Source of the DNA: Artemia franciscana
Taxonomy: Eukaryota > Arthropoda > Branchiopoda > Anostraca > Artemiidae
NCBI RefSeq assembly: GCF_032884065.1
Contig: NC_088868.1
Location: forward strand, 2,537,043 to 2,601,042
DNA: 64,000 nt
Direction: 5' to 3'
Shown here: positions 41,801 to 55,100 of the stretch, in pieces
Layout of the letters: each line of letters opens with the position of its first letter
Position numbering within the stretch: the first letter of the stretch is position 1
Program-made: the position numbers and the translations under genes
Notes under the pieces: model-generated
What the model was told of the DNA's origin: nothing
The model's database searches: none
Seen by the model: only the letters and a program-made list of their open reading frames with translations

Positions 41801-43103
41801 CTGTGTGTCTGTCTGTCAGGTGACGTCATGTTTCTGTGTCGACTGACGTCATGAAGTTAGTTGTCGTCATTTTTGCTATGACGATGACGTCATTAACGGT
41901 ATTTAAGACATTTGTTCACGAAAAAATGTTTAATTGTAAAATGACTGAAGAACCTACAATGGCAACAGCCGAGGAAGCTGCTCAAAGAGTTTATGCCAAA
42001 AAACTTGCTGCTGATAGAGAAAGTAAGAAAAGAAAGCGTTCCGAGGAATCACAAGAACAGCAAGAAAACAGGCTTGCAGCTGATAGAGAAAGTAAGAAAA
42101 GAAAGCGTGCCGGGGAATCACAAGAACAGCAAAAAACAGGCTTGCGGCTAAAGAACGCAAAACCGCGCAGTTAGATGAAAATCCACCTGGACAGCGAGAG
42201 TCAAAACATATCAAAACTGAAAATGATAGCGATGATGATTGGGTTTGGGATTTTGACTTGGATAAGGTCATCAATGCCTACCAGATTTAAGTTAAAAAAA
42301 CAAAGGTTCGTCGATATATACTTCATAGTGACGCTGAAAAATAAAGAAGAAAAAGAAAACTGAAAAAAGAAAAAAGGTAAAAAACTAAAAAAAAAAGAAA
42401 AAGAAAAAACACTCAAAGAGAAATTACAGACCGGGACACAAATGACGACCGAGACAGAGGGAATATAAGTGACGACCGGGAACCTCAAAGAGAAATTACA
42501 GACTGGGACACCCGGACACAAATCACGACCGGGACACAGGGAATATAAATGACGACTGGGACACAGGGACACAACTACAACGGGGACGCCGGGGGTACAG
42601 GCGGGATATATAAATGACGACCGGGACACAGGGATTGTTCGAATAGAAATTACAGACCGGGACACCGGGACACAAATGACGACCGGGACACAGGGAATAT
42701 AAATGACGACCGGGACACTCAAAGAGAAATTACAAACTGGGACACCGGGACACAAATGACGACCGGGACACAGGGACACATCATTAGAATAATGAGGTAT
42801 AGATCTGAATACGGATTGTTTTTCCCATGGACAATTATATGTTGCATGTTCAAGAGTCAGTAAACCTGACAATCTATTTATATGCACAGACAATGGGATA
42901 GCGAAGAATGTTGTATATTCGCATGTTTTACGTAGTTAAAAACATATATTTATATCTATCTCTATTCACAGGTGGGACACAGGGACACAACTACAATGGC
43001 GCGTAACTAATATGGCGCGTAACGACTTACGCGCGCGGGGGGGCTTGGGGGGCGCGAAGCGCCCCACCAACTAGATGCCACTAGTTGGCCATCCCAACAG
43101 CTA

Positions 43104-43171
<68 letters not shown>

Positions 43172-46100
43172 GTTTTTAACTACGTAAAACTTGCGAATAT
43201 ACAACATTCTTTGCTGTCCCATTGTCTGTACATATAAATAGATTGTCAGGTTTACCGACTCTTGAACATGCAACATATAATGGTCCATGGGAAAACAATC
43301 CGTATTCAGATCTATACCTCATGATTCTAATGATTGCCCTTGAGCTTTGTTGATGGTGATTGCTAATCGACCATTCCCTGTGTCGCCGTCGTCATTTATA
43401 TATCCCCCTGTGCCCCCCAGCGTCCCCTTTGTAGTTGTGTCCCTGTGTCCCGGTGGTCATTTATATTCCCTGTGTCCCGGTCGTCATTTGTGTCCTGGTG
43501 TCCCAGTCTGTGATTTCTCTTTGAGTGTCCCGGGCGTCATTTATATTCCTTGTGTCCCGGTCGTCATTTATATCCCCCTGTGCCCCCCGGCGTCCCCGTT
43601 GTAGTTGTGTCCCTGTGTCTCGGTCGTCATTTATATTCCCTGTGTCCCGGTCGTCATTTGTATCCCGGTGTCCCGGTCTGTATATACATTCGTTTTTTTA
43701 GTTTTGTTTTTCTCCTTTATTTTTCATTTTTTTCCTTTTTTATTTTTTTTTCTTTTTTAGTTTTTTTAGTTTTTTATCTTTTTTAGTTTTTTTATTAGTT
43801 TTTAGTTTTTTTATAGTTTTTACCTTTTTTAGTTTTTTTTTTACTTATGTCCTGGTCGTCATTTATACTCCCTGTGTCCCGGTCGTCATTTGTGTCCCGG
43901 TGCTTTGTTGATGGTGATTGCTAATCGAACATTCCTTTTGTCCCGGTCGCTTTCTCTTTGAGTGTCGTCATTTATATTCCCTATGTGCCGGTGTCCCGGT
44001 CGTCATTTGTGTCCCGATGTCCCGGTCTGTAATTTCGTCAGTTGAAAACACGACGTCAGTCGACACACAAACATGACGTCACCCGACAGACAGACCCACA
44101 CACACACAGACAACTTATTTTTATATATATAGATAAAGTGAGCGAAAATAGTCATAAACAAAAAGAGAAAACATGGAAAGCGAAATATTTAAGTCAATAA
44201 TAAAACACAAAGAATTGCAAAGTAACACTAAACTAGATACTAAATAGGAACTAGACTAGAACTTAACAGAATCCTTTCAAATGAAATCTTGATTTGACAA
44301 GAATACCTCGATTTTTTGTATAGCTACAGTAGATGGTTCTAAGGCATTCTCCCCCCCACCTACGAAAAATACTCCCCCTACCGCCGTGGAAACTACCCCC
44401 CGGAAAATATCCCCCAACCGTGGAAAACATCCCCCAACCGTGGAAAATAAGATTTTCCAAATTTGAAAATTTTATTTGAGTTTTATTTTGTTTTTTTGTT
44501 TCGTTGAAAAGTGCTAAGGAAAGGGAAAAAGAGTAATTTACATACAATAAAAACCTTTGAAAGGATAATTGCTTTGGGAACCCAAAATTTGTTGTTTATA
44601 TTTTTACGGACGAAAGCGTTGTCAAATTTCACAAGTTGATTTTTTTTTATCTCACAAGGGTAAAACTAGCTTAAACCACCATTAATAAATAAATGACACC
44701 CAAAACGAATAGAAATTACAACAAATAAACTAGTCCAACTCAAAACGAGCAAAAATTAAAATGAGTAGGGCCGATAATCCCCATGTCTTCTCAAGGCCAG
44801 AACATAATATGCACTTCGCTAAAAAAAAAATAATAACCGTGTGTTGTCAGTTTAATATAAATGTTCTGATATTTATTTTCTATAGTCTAAATACTTCTTT
44901 ATTTAATTGAAGTAAAAAAAGTGAAAACATTTAAAACATATTTTGTTTTCAGTAAAAGTGCAAATTATGTTCTGGTCTAGAGAAGGAGTGGGGGTTGTCA
45001 ACCCTACTCATTTTAATTTATGTTTGTCTTGAGTTTGATTCGGTTATTTATTGTAATTTCTGTTAGTTTTAGGTTTAATTCATGTGGAAAATTATTTGAA
45101 TTTATTTCTACTCATAGTTGGCTTAATGCAGCTCTTTACTATTCTTTGACAAATTTGTTTTCTCAGAATTTGTTTTTTAGTTAATTTCTTTTATTGACAT
45201 AATCTTGTTCACAGAAAAAAATTAGATCTTATTTTTTCTATTAAACTCCATAGTTTTTTACTTTCAAGATCATTTGACTTTATTTTTTTCTTATTTTTGG
45301 TTCAGTCAGGTTCTTTACTTTTCTTTATAAAAACTTGTTCCGTATGCTTCTCATTAACAAATACTACATTTAAGTAATAATTTTTTTTTACAAGTTTTTC
45401 AACTGAAAATAAGGAGCAACATCAAAATTTAAAACACACAGAAACCATAATGTATATGAAACGGGTTTCCTCCTCCTCAAGACCTCGCTCTTTACACTAA
45501 TTCTTTTGCATTTTAAAACAAATCTTATTCTAATTACACGGTCACTGTGTTTCAGGAATAGTTCTTAAGGGATAAGGATAGTTCTTAAGGGAACAAAAAT
45601 TCAAAACATTAGCGCAAAGACAAGGGTCTTGCGGAGGGGGAACTCCTTTCTTATAGGTAATAATATCTGTTCGTTTTAAGTTTTGGTGTTCCTCCTTATT
45701 TTTAGATCGAAAACTTGTTTTTTTTTAATTTAAATCATGATCATTTTTTAAATAATACCGATAAATCTGGGTCCTTCTCCGTTAAAAATTCCGGTACTTG
45801 TGTATTATACGCCACTCACAAGTTTACGCTGTGTAAAAATCGAGAACAAACCGGTTTCTTTGTTAGTTTCTTAGTTACTTTAAATTTTGGCTATATATTT
45901 ACACGTTAAGAGGGGGGTAAAGTATAGCGGGTCTTCATACAAAACCTGGTAGGTACAACTATTCTGCATATTAAGAAGTAAGAATGGTTTTCTCACTTCA
46001 AACAGTCCAAATACTTGGCCCAAATATAAAGCCCAAATTATATATTTCCCATCTATTCTGTCACTTGTCTTTTTCTTGTATAAAGCTAAGCTGAAAGAAA

Positions 46101-49100
46101 CTCACGAAGAAACCGGTTTATTCTTGATTTTTACACTGCATGAACTTGAATGAGTGGCATAAGTAGTGATTGGGGTTATACTTCGCGTGCCGCTATACGC
46201 CTACCACAGAGAGTGAAGAGTCCCTTATATCTAGGTAATACTTCTGCCATCACTATAACCCTTTCACAAACAGTGAGTAGCCCCTTTGCATCTAGGCCAT
46301 ACTTTGCCTGCCGCTATATCCTTTCATTGTTTCCGGAAAATTTTGGCATCATTCCTATGACCCTCTTATCGCATTGACACGCCCGGTAAGCGTGATAATC
46401 TAGTCTTGCATTCGAGATAACAGTTTTTAAGAACCAGCATTTGATTACCAAGAATACTGTTGCGGCACTGCAACAGCCTCATATCGTAAATGCCACATCT
46501 CCATGTTCTAATGGAGCGCTTCTGACCATCTGGCGGGTATTTCGCTATCATTTTGGCTTATTATCAAAAGTTGAAGTGACCTTGAGGTGACAAAGATGTC
46601 CTATCAAAGAAGTTTTGATATATATTCTATAGATCTTTTTAGTACTCTAATGTTATCGAGAAAACTGGTTCTTTTGATGGTCAACGATGCCTACTTCGCT
46701 TCCGAGGTGTGGTAACTAAAGCCGGCCAGGTATCCTTTTTGTAATGTAATGGTCTCGAGTATACTGGTTTTCCATTACCGGGCTTGCACATGAGTTTGGA
46801 TCCCCATGTTCCCTTCCAGGATCCCCATATTCCCCTCTAAGGCCCAATGTCCCCTAACCTTTTGCCCCCTCCTACTTTAAAAAAATTGAATTTTTGAAAA
46901 ATTTTGAAGTTCAATTTTTTTATCTCTGAATTTTTCTTTTTTTGTCTTGCAATTTTTGGGTTTCGAACTTAGATATTCTTTAGCTAGAAAATTTTTCTTA
47001 GCTTAGAATTTTTGTGAACTTAGATACATTTTTTTGACTTTTTTATATCTTAAAATGACATGTAATCTTTGCTGAAAATGATTTTCAATTCGTTTTATGC
47101 GGCCACACCTGTGGTACTTTATGGTTGGTCATCGATAGTTATTGGTTTATTGTATGTTTTCGATCAATACTGATTATACACTGGAAGGATAAACACTTAC
47201 GTATTATTTTAAAAAGCAAAGAGAAAATAATTCAAGAAAGTGTGACTACATGACAGAGTTGTCGTAGTATTGAATGTTGACAAGGACAAATATTTGAACT
47301 GCGAAACAGCGTATGCGAGCATTGTCATGGCAGTGAGAGATTAAATTTCTTTGAAGTACCGAAAATATTCAAATGTGAAAGTGGTGGATATACCAGAGTA
47401 AAATTACCACGGATGATAGTGCTTAATGATAGTGCATGCCTAAAACCAATCGTTGATCACGAGGGCCAACTTCATGCTCACAGCGCGGGCAATACGTTAC
47501 CTGTTGATAAACCCAATCGCCACCTTTCGGGTACCAGAAAAGGCGGCGGTGGTTTTCCATTACCGGGTTTCCGCATGTGTTTGGGTCCTCATGTTTCCTT
47601 ACGGGGCCCCAATACCAGCCTCCAGGACCCCAATGCCCCTACCCTCCAACTTCTTCCCCCCCGCAACTTTTTGACCCCAACTTTTATGAAATTTGGATTT
47701 TTTAAATTATATTTTTTTAAACTTATAATCTTTTTAACTTAGAATGTTGTTTTCGAACATAGAATTTTTTTTAACTTGGAATTTTTTACGATTTTATTTT
47801 TTAGCTTAAATTTTTCACCTTATTTGTCATGTCTTAAAACGACATGTAATCTTTGGTGAATATGGTTTTCGGATTCGTTTTATTCGGTCGCTCCCGTGGT
47901 ACTCTGTGACTGGTCATGGACAGTAGTTAGTTTATTGCACTTTTTCAATCAATATTAATTTTGCACTGGAAGGATAAACACTTACGTCGTATTTTAAAAA
48001 GTAAACATAAAAATAGTTCAAGAAAGTATTTCTGCTCAATAGATCTTGTCGCAGCAGAGAATGCTGACAAGGACAAATATTTGAACAGCGAAACAAGAAC
48101 TAAAGGCAACATCATTGGAAACGTATGAGAGCCTTATCATGGCAGTGAGAGATTGGATTTCTTTGGAGTACCGAAAAAATTCAAATGGATATACCAGGGT
48201 AAAATTTCAAGAGACAGTGCTCAAATATAATGCAAGCCTAAAGCTGAAAGCCGATGATGAGGGTCAAGTTCTTGCTCAAATAACGGGTGATACGTTAACC
48301 GCTGATAAACCCTATCGCCATCTTTCGCCAACACCAATGTACTGCTGCAACAATGTAATAAATCATATCTTTTCTCAGAGCCGGAACTGTTACCTGTGTA
48401 AAAGTAATTCGGTAATAGAGAGTGAAATCCAGGCAAAATATAAAGGGCAGTCGTAGATAACATCACCAAGAAAATTGAAGACAATTCAATTAAAAATAAA
48501 ACATCACTGAACGTTAATAGTATCATCGCTATTTTACCTACAGATACTATCGTTGGACAGAATAATAGCAATGATGAAAAAGTGAAGATGGAATACTTTA
48601 AAGAAGAGTATGTGAACATGGTAGAGTTATCATAGAATTGAATGCTGACAGACAAATATTTGAACTACGAAACAAGCACTAATGGTGACATCATTGGATA
48701 TCTATGTGAGCTATGTCATGACGGTTAGAGAATAAGTTTCTCTGGACTAACATGAAAATTCAACATTACTGATGGTGGATATACTAGAATAAAATTTCCA
48801 GAGATGATTATCCTTAAAGATAATACGTGCCTAAAAGTAATATGCGCCCGCACGCCTACTGAACTTCTCCCCCACTCTCACCGCTATGTTAATCTGAAGG
48901 CTCGCGGAAAGATAGAAAATATGGAAATAGAAATGAAATTTTGAGGATTTAAGCCCTCCATCCACTCCGAAAAAGATCCACTGGACCTACTCCATAATAG
49001 CTGTGTTGTAATTGTACACTACTTTATATAGCTTTATAAAGTCGTGAAATGAAATAACTAAGTTCAATGGAGGTGAAATATAGTCGTCCTTACTAACTGT

Positions 49101-52100
49101 TTCTTTTGTATAAACTATGTGCGTCATTAGGGACGAATGGGCCACCGCAAGGCATTAAGGCATCTGAAACTGGGAAGACCGATGTATGGTTTTTCTATCA
49201 TTCTCACTTCGATCAAGCCAGCTGAGTATCTCAGAAAGACAAAAAGACCAACACTACAAAAAAAAAAAAGAATTTAAAATAACAAAAATTTTGCTCACGA
49301 GCCATTGAAGTACTCACAAAAACTGGCCACCCTGTGAAAATCCGAGCCCGTGATAACCGTTTTTTAGGTTATCGTCACTCCTGAGCTGTTCACAAGCTAT
49401 CTCTATTTGCTTATTTGGAGGCATAAAATAGCCACTTTCAGCATCCTAAAAAATATTAAACATTAAATCTGAACCTGAATCAATGTGAATTAAACCACGC
49501 TTTACTTCAATGTTTTAAGATTTAAGAAATAGAACTTACAGAAATATTGGTTTCGTACATTCACAAAACAAATTTCTTCACCTGGACTGGTATTGTGGCT
49601 TGTCTCTCAATTCGCTAGTAAAAAAGGTAATAAGCGTTCTTTGCATTTAAACAGAGTTACAAAGAGTTCTTTACATTTAAACAAATTTCTTAAAGTCTTG
49701 ATATTGAAGTCTTGAGTCTTAAACTCCTGAACTGGTATGGAAGCTTGTCTCTCAATAGGCAAGTAAAAAAGGTAATAAGAGTTCTTTACATTTAGACAAA
49801 GTTCTTTACATTTAAACAGAGTTACAAGGAGTAACAAAGAGTTCTTTAACATTTAAACACATTATTTAAATTTTTGGTGCTGAATTCTTGAGTCTTAAAG
49901 TCTCGAACTGGTATTGAGGCCGGTCTCAATTGGCAAGAAAAAAAGGTAATAAAGAGTTCTTTACATTTGGAAAATAGTGTGAATGTATTAAAGGTGTTGA
50001 GGTGTCAAAAGTGGAATAACTAAGGCATCTTTTTGTAGTTGGATGAATAGGTGAATTATTCTGTTAATTGAGATTAAAATATTGGAAGCCACGGTATTGA
50101 TAGTGTTCAAGTATGGCTCTGAAATCTGGGCGCTTAAAAAGTGTTGATGCAATTTCTAAAATAATACCCACAAAAAATATGGGGTTCGAATATGTAAACC
50201 TTACCATAAATGGTGTTCGGTCCCACTTCTTAGATCTACAGTAAAATAAACCTTAAGATGGCTAGGCTACGTTTTTAGGATAAAGAATAACAGTTTGCAA
50301 AACGGGTGCTTTTTGCCGTCAACCTAAGATCAAACGAAAACCTGTTTATCCCTGAATGGAGTGGGTTAAGGTATTAAGGCGGGATTGAAATGAAATTGGA
50401 ACTTCACTGAAGGGGATAAATATTGAAGCTTTGAACAAATTGGGGTAGAAACTGAGCCGGCTCAGCTGTGCAAGTCTCAAACCTTCCATCTCCTCTGAGG
50501 ATTGAGGTATTCCTGAGTTAGAAGGGTGGGGCGACTTAGGGGGTAGGGAGAAGGGCTGAAGCAAGGGTTCTTATTAACCTGAGCTTCGACTCAGTAAGGT
50601 AGATCCGCCTATAGAAATAACGATATAAATAATAAATGTCATACATTTTTCATTTATACTGAAACTCAAACGACAACATTAACCATACACACTACTAGAG
50701 GGTGATCTTACTTGTGGGTCATTTTGTCCTTTTGAAAGCTGCTCACCAGAAAAAATGATTTGTGGCCTGGTCAAACTACAGAAGGAGAGATAGATAGATA
50801 GGTAAATAAATAGAAGGATAGATAGATAGATAGAGAGAGAGGGGTGGTGAGAGAGAGTGAAAAAGAGAGAGAAGATACATAGGAGAAGAGGCAGAGCGAG
50901 AAACAGAGAGAGAATGTACCTTTGCAAAGCCGTGTCCTATTGATATTGAATGAACATAGACACCATTTATTTCTTTCTCTATCACTTCTTTGATTCGGCC
51001 AAGACTCAAAGGATTACAACAGGTATCTCCTTAAAAAAACAAAAAACATTATAGCCTATAGCATATAGTGAAATGTGTCAATTCACATCAAGGGATCGAA
51101 CAAATGAAACGAGTAGTGTCCCGATAAGGCTTTTTGTGACACCCATAGCCACTACTCTTTTCTTCCCTTAATGATTTAAGACGATGAAGAAGTTTAACGG
51201 CGATTCCCCTCAAAACACATATCTTCAAGACGTAGGTTCATGTTACGTAATAGGGAGTGTACTCTAAGAGATGCAAATGTTGATTACTTAAAAAATCTGC
51301 AAGAGCCAGAAAAAAAAACCTCAGGGCCTCCCACCAACTCATGACTTTTATGGTTGTTACGTAATAAGGAATGTTTTCAAAAAGATGTAGGTGTCTACTA
51401 TATAATTGTTTTTTCTTTGCTTAAAAAAACGCAAGGGCCAGGAAAAACCTTCAACACGCCGAACCCTGGCACCTAAATCCACCGGGATCCCTAGCATACA
51501 ATTCCAATTGGGGTCCTAGCAACCAATTCCAACGGGGGCCATAGCATCCAATTTTACAAGGGGCTCTAGAAAGCAATTACAACGGGACCTTATCAATCAA
51601 TTCCAATAGAGGGCCCAAGCAAGCAATTCCATAGGGACCCTAACATCAAATTTCACCAGGTCCCTAACCTAACCATTGGGGCCCTAGCATCCAATTTTAC
51701 TGGAACCCCTAGCAGTCATTCCAACGGGGCTCTAGCAAATAATTCAAAGGGGGCCCTAGTAGTCAATTCCAACAGGGCCCTATCAGTGAATTCCAACGTG
51801 GCCCTAGCACCCTATTCCATCGGAAAGAGGCCTTAGTATCCAATGTAACTGAGCCCCTATGCTAAAAAGCGACCCATGGCATCCAGTTCCAATTCAATCA
51901 GTCAATTCCAATTCCAATCAGCCAATTACAACTCGACCCAAGCACCCAATTCCAACGGGAGCCCTAGCAACCGATGCCAACGAAGACCATAGCATCCAAT
52001 TTCACTAGGCTCTAACAAGAAATTCCAGCAGGGCCCTAGAAGTCAATTCCGATGGGGGGCCCTAGAAACCAATTCCAAAGGGGCTCTAGCATCCAATTTC

Positions 52101-55100
52101 ACCGGGTCCCTACCAACCTAACCACCAGGACCCTAGAATCCAATTTCACTTGGGCCCCTAGGAGTCAATTCAATCGAGAGCCCTAGCAACAAATTCTAAT
52201 GGGAGTTCCTAGCAGTCAATTCCAACAGGACCCTAGCATCTAATTCCATCGAGGGGGTCTAGTATCCAATTTGGACGGGGGAGGGTCTACCGACCAATTC
52301 CTACGGGGACCTTAGCAGTCAATTCCAACGGGGCCCTGGCAACCAATTCCAACGGAGGATCCAATATTCGTGCAGGGAACCCCCGGTTGTAACTAAGAAT
52401 GACGCAGTCTTGCGTGAATTGTTTCTTTAGGCTCCGTGGGGAATCCCCACTTGTAACTGAGGAGGACACATATCTGGGATGTTATATAATACTTCTCAGG
52501 ATTTCATATTCTTTCAGTGTCGTTCTTTCTTTTTTCTCTCAGGGAACCTTTATATTCCAAAGATTTTTGTCTGCTCAAAGAGCTGACATTTGATTCCACT
52601 CAACGAGAAATTACAGACTGGGACACCGGGACACAAATGACGACCGGGACACAGGGAATATAAATGACAACCGGGACACAGGGAAACAACTACAAAGGGG
52701 ACGCCGGGGGGCAGAGGGGGATATATAAGTGATGACGGCGACACAGAGAATGGTCGATTAGCAATCATCATCAACAAAGCTCAAGGGCAATCATTAGAAT
52801 CACAGGGACACAACTACAATGGCGCGTAACTAATATGGTGCGTAACGACTTACGCGCGCGGGGAGGGGCTTGGGGGGCGCGAAGCGCCCCCACCAACTAT
52901 GTGTTGGGGTGGCGCGAAGCGCCACCCCAACAGCTAGTTTATTGTTAAAACTAATTCTTAAAATCCACTGGATCGTGTTTTAGCAATAAAATCCCAACAG
53001 GATACCCCCCCTGGCAATTCACACCACCATAGCAAACTATGGATGGCATGATGTCCTCTGGCACCCTTCATCATTCCAAAGCAATTTTTCAGGAATTTTC
53101 TTGTTAAAAGTATGCTTTCAATCCATTAGATCAAGTTTTCGCAAACCACCCTCAACATGATAAACCATGTCAATTCACACCACCGTGCGACACTATGAAT
53201 GGCCCTCTGCCACCCTCCGTCATTCCTAAGACATATTTTCATGTTTTTTGTTAAAAATCATACTTTAAAACCATCGGTTTGTGTTTTAGCAAGCCATCCT
53301 AAACCTAATGCACCATGTCAATTCCAGCCAGTGTGCCAAACTATGACTGGCCCTCTGGCAACCCTCATTATTCCTAGAATTTTTTTTCAGGATTTTTTCT
53401 TGTGAAAAATAATACTTTAAATTCATTGGTTTGTGTTTTCACAAGCCATCCTAAACCTAATGCACCATGTCGATTCCCGCCACCGTACCAAACTATGACT
53501 GGCCCTCTGATGCCCCTCATCATTCCTAGGATGTTTTCCAGATATTTCATTGTTAAAAGACATACTTTAAATCCATTGGTTCATGTTTTTGAAAGCCAGC
53601 CTTCCGTAATACACCAAGTCAATTCAAGCCACCATGCCGTACTATTACTGGCCCTCTGGCACCCTCCGATATGCCTCATCATTTTTGGATAATCTCTTGT
53701 TAAAAATCACGCTCTAAATCCATTGATTCATGTTTCTGCAAGCCATCCACAAGGTGATACATCATGTCTATTCACGCCACTGTACCACACCATGACTGGC
53801 CGTCCGGCACACTATGGAACCCATCATCAGTCCTAAGACTTTTTCATTTTTTTATGTGATATCCCATTCAACGTCCCCAAGCTTTTGCCCCCCCCCCCGT
53901 TTCAACGGTTCCACCCTAACTCTGCTGGCTTTCACCCCTGTTCAACTGGTTCCAATCCCAGTTCCAGCGATTCTGGTTCTGTCAGTTCTGGTTCCACCAC
54001 TTCTTCCCTCCAATTCCACAGTTCCGTTTCCACCAATTCCACTCCAAGCTCCATCAGTTCCAGTCTCAATCCCAGTTTCACCAATTCTTATTCCGTCAGT
54101 TCCAGTTCTGCAACTTCTGTCTCTGATTCCACAATTCTATCTATTTCAATTCTGGTCCAACGAGTCTTGATTCCAATTCCACCATTTCTGCCCCCCTCCC
54201 AAATTCTATAGTTCTGATTACTAAAATCTTGACTGATATAATAAGAATCCTCTATGGTAAAATCAAAACCACACACAGTGCTATCAGAATCATGCAAGTT
54301 ATTAGCAAAATCTTACATGGTATTATCATAATCTCGCCAGTTATTTACCAAATATCTTCCCCAAAACGGAAAACTTGACTGCAATTGCCAAAATCTAATA
54401 CGATTCTATCAAATTCAAATTATTTAAAAAACATTCGACGGACAGAGCCGATTATTAGTTTTTATTGTCATACACACACAAAAATTCGTCGACAAGTCAA
54501 AATTAACATTCACAAAATTATAATATATACAATTAACAATAATAATTGTCACATACACACGAAAATAAGTCAACAAGTATACACAAAATTATAATATATA
54601 CAATTAACAACAATATCCGGATTAAAAAGTCGATCCAGCATTAAACAACTTAACAAACGAGGGCACAAAACTAAGCTCATAACGAGCATGTGACACAGTC
54701 ACAGGTTGAAGTTTTGGTACAGGCTCTGCAACGGCCCTGAGTGGCCTTACCCGTGCCGGTTGATGTTGGGGAGGAAGGATATTTCGGTGTATAGGGCTGG
54801 ACAAAATTTTGTTACCAAAGGATAGGGCTAGTTTTAAACGACGAGATTGAAGGGTTTGAAGTTGAAACTGATTAAGGAGGGATATGTACGGTATTTTTGG
54901 GGCTTTTGAGATTACTAGGAGGGCACGGTATTGCACCCTCTCAACCCGGTCCGACTGTTCCCTAGTCAGCCCGAAATGCCATACAGGGCAACAGTATTCA
55001 AGTGTGGAACGTATAAAAGAGAAATAGATGCGTAGGAGGTGTGGTGCAGGGATTCCATGGCGAACCAACAACTTTAGAGACCTGATGGCCAAATTAGCTT

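Larger units (their letters stand above)
41773..43104 (+). mobile_element. Helitron copy 6
   Basis: Begins at the base after copy 5's CTAG with TATATATATATAAAAATAAG, so the usual leading TC is lost or shared. It closely matches copy 2: the basic-repeat frame (41836-42174), the ccgggacaca minisatellite, the helicase tail (42796-42939) and the GC-rich 3' region. The terminal hairpin is degraded ('gatgccactagttggccatc') before CTAG at 43101-43104. Confidence 0.9.

Noticed and set aside
48221..48655. 144-codon minus-strand frame
   Set aside because: It overlaps the 780-bp repeat on the opposite strand and shows no family pattern. The plus-strand frame is the one mirrored in the other repeat unit.
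53814..54211. Ser/Pro-rich coding genes
   Set aside because: Two overlapping frames are open only because of the short degenerate repeat. There is no splice or family support.
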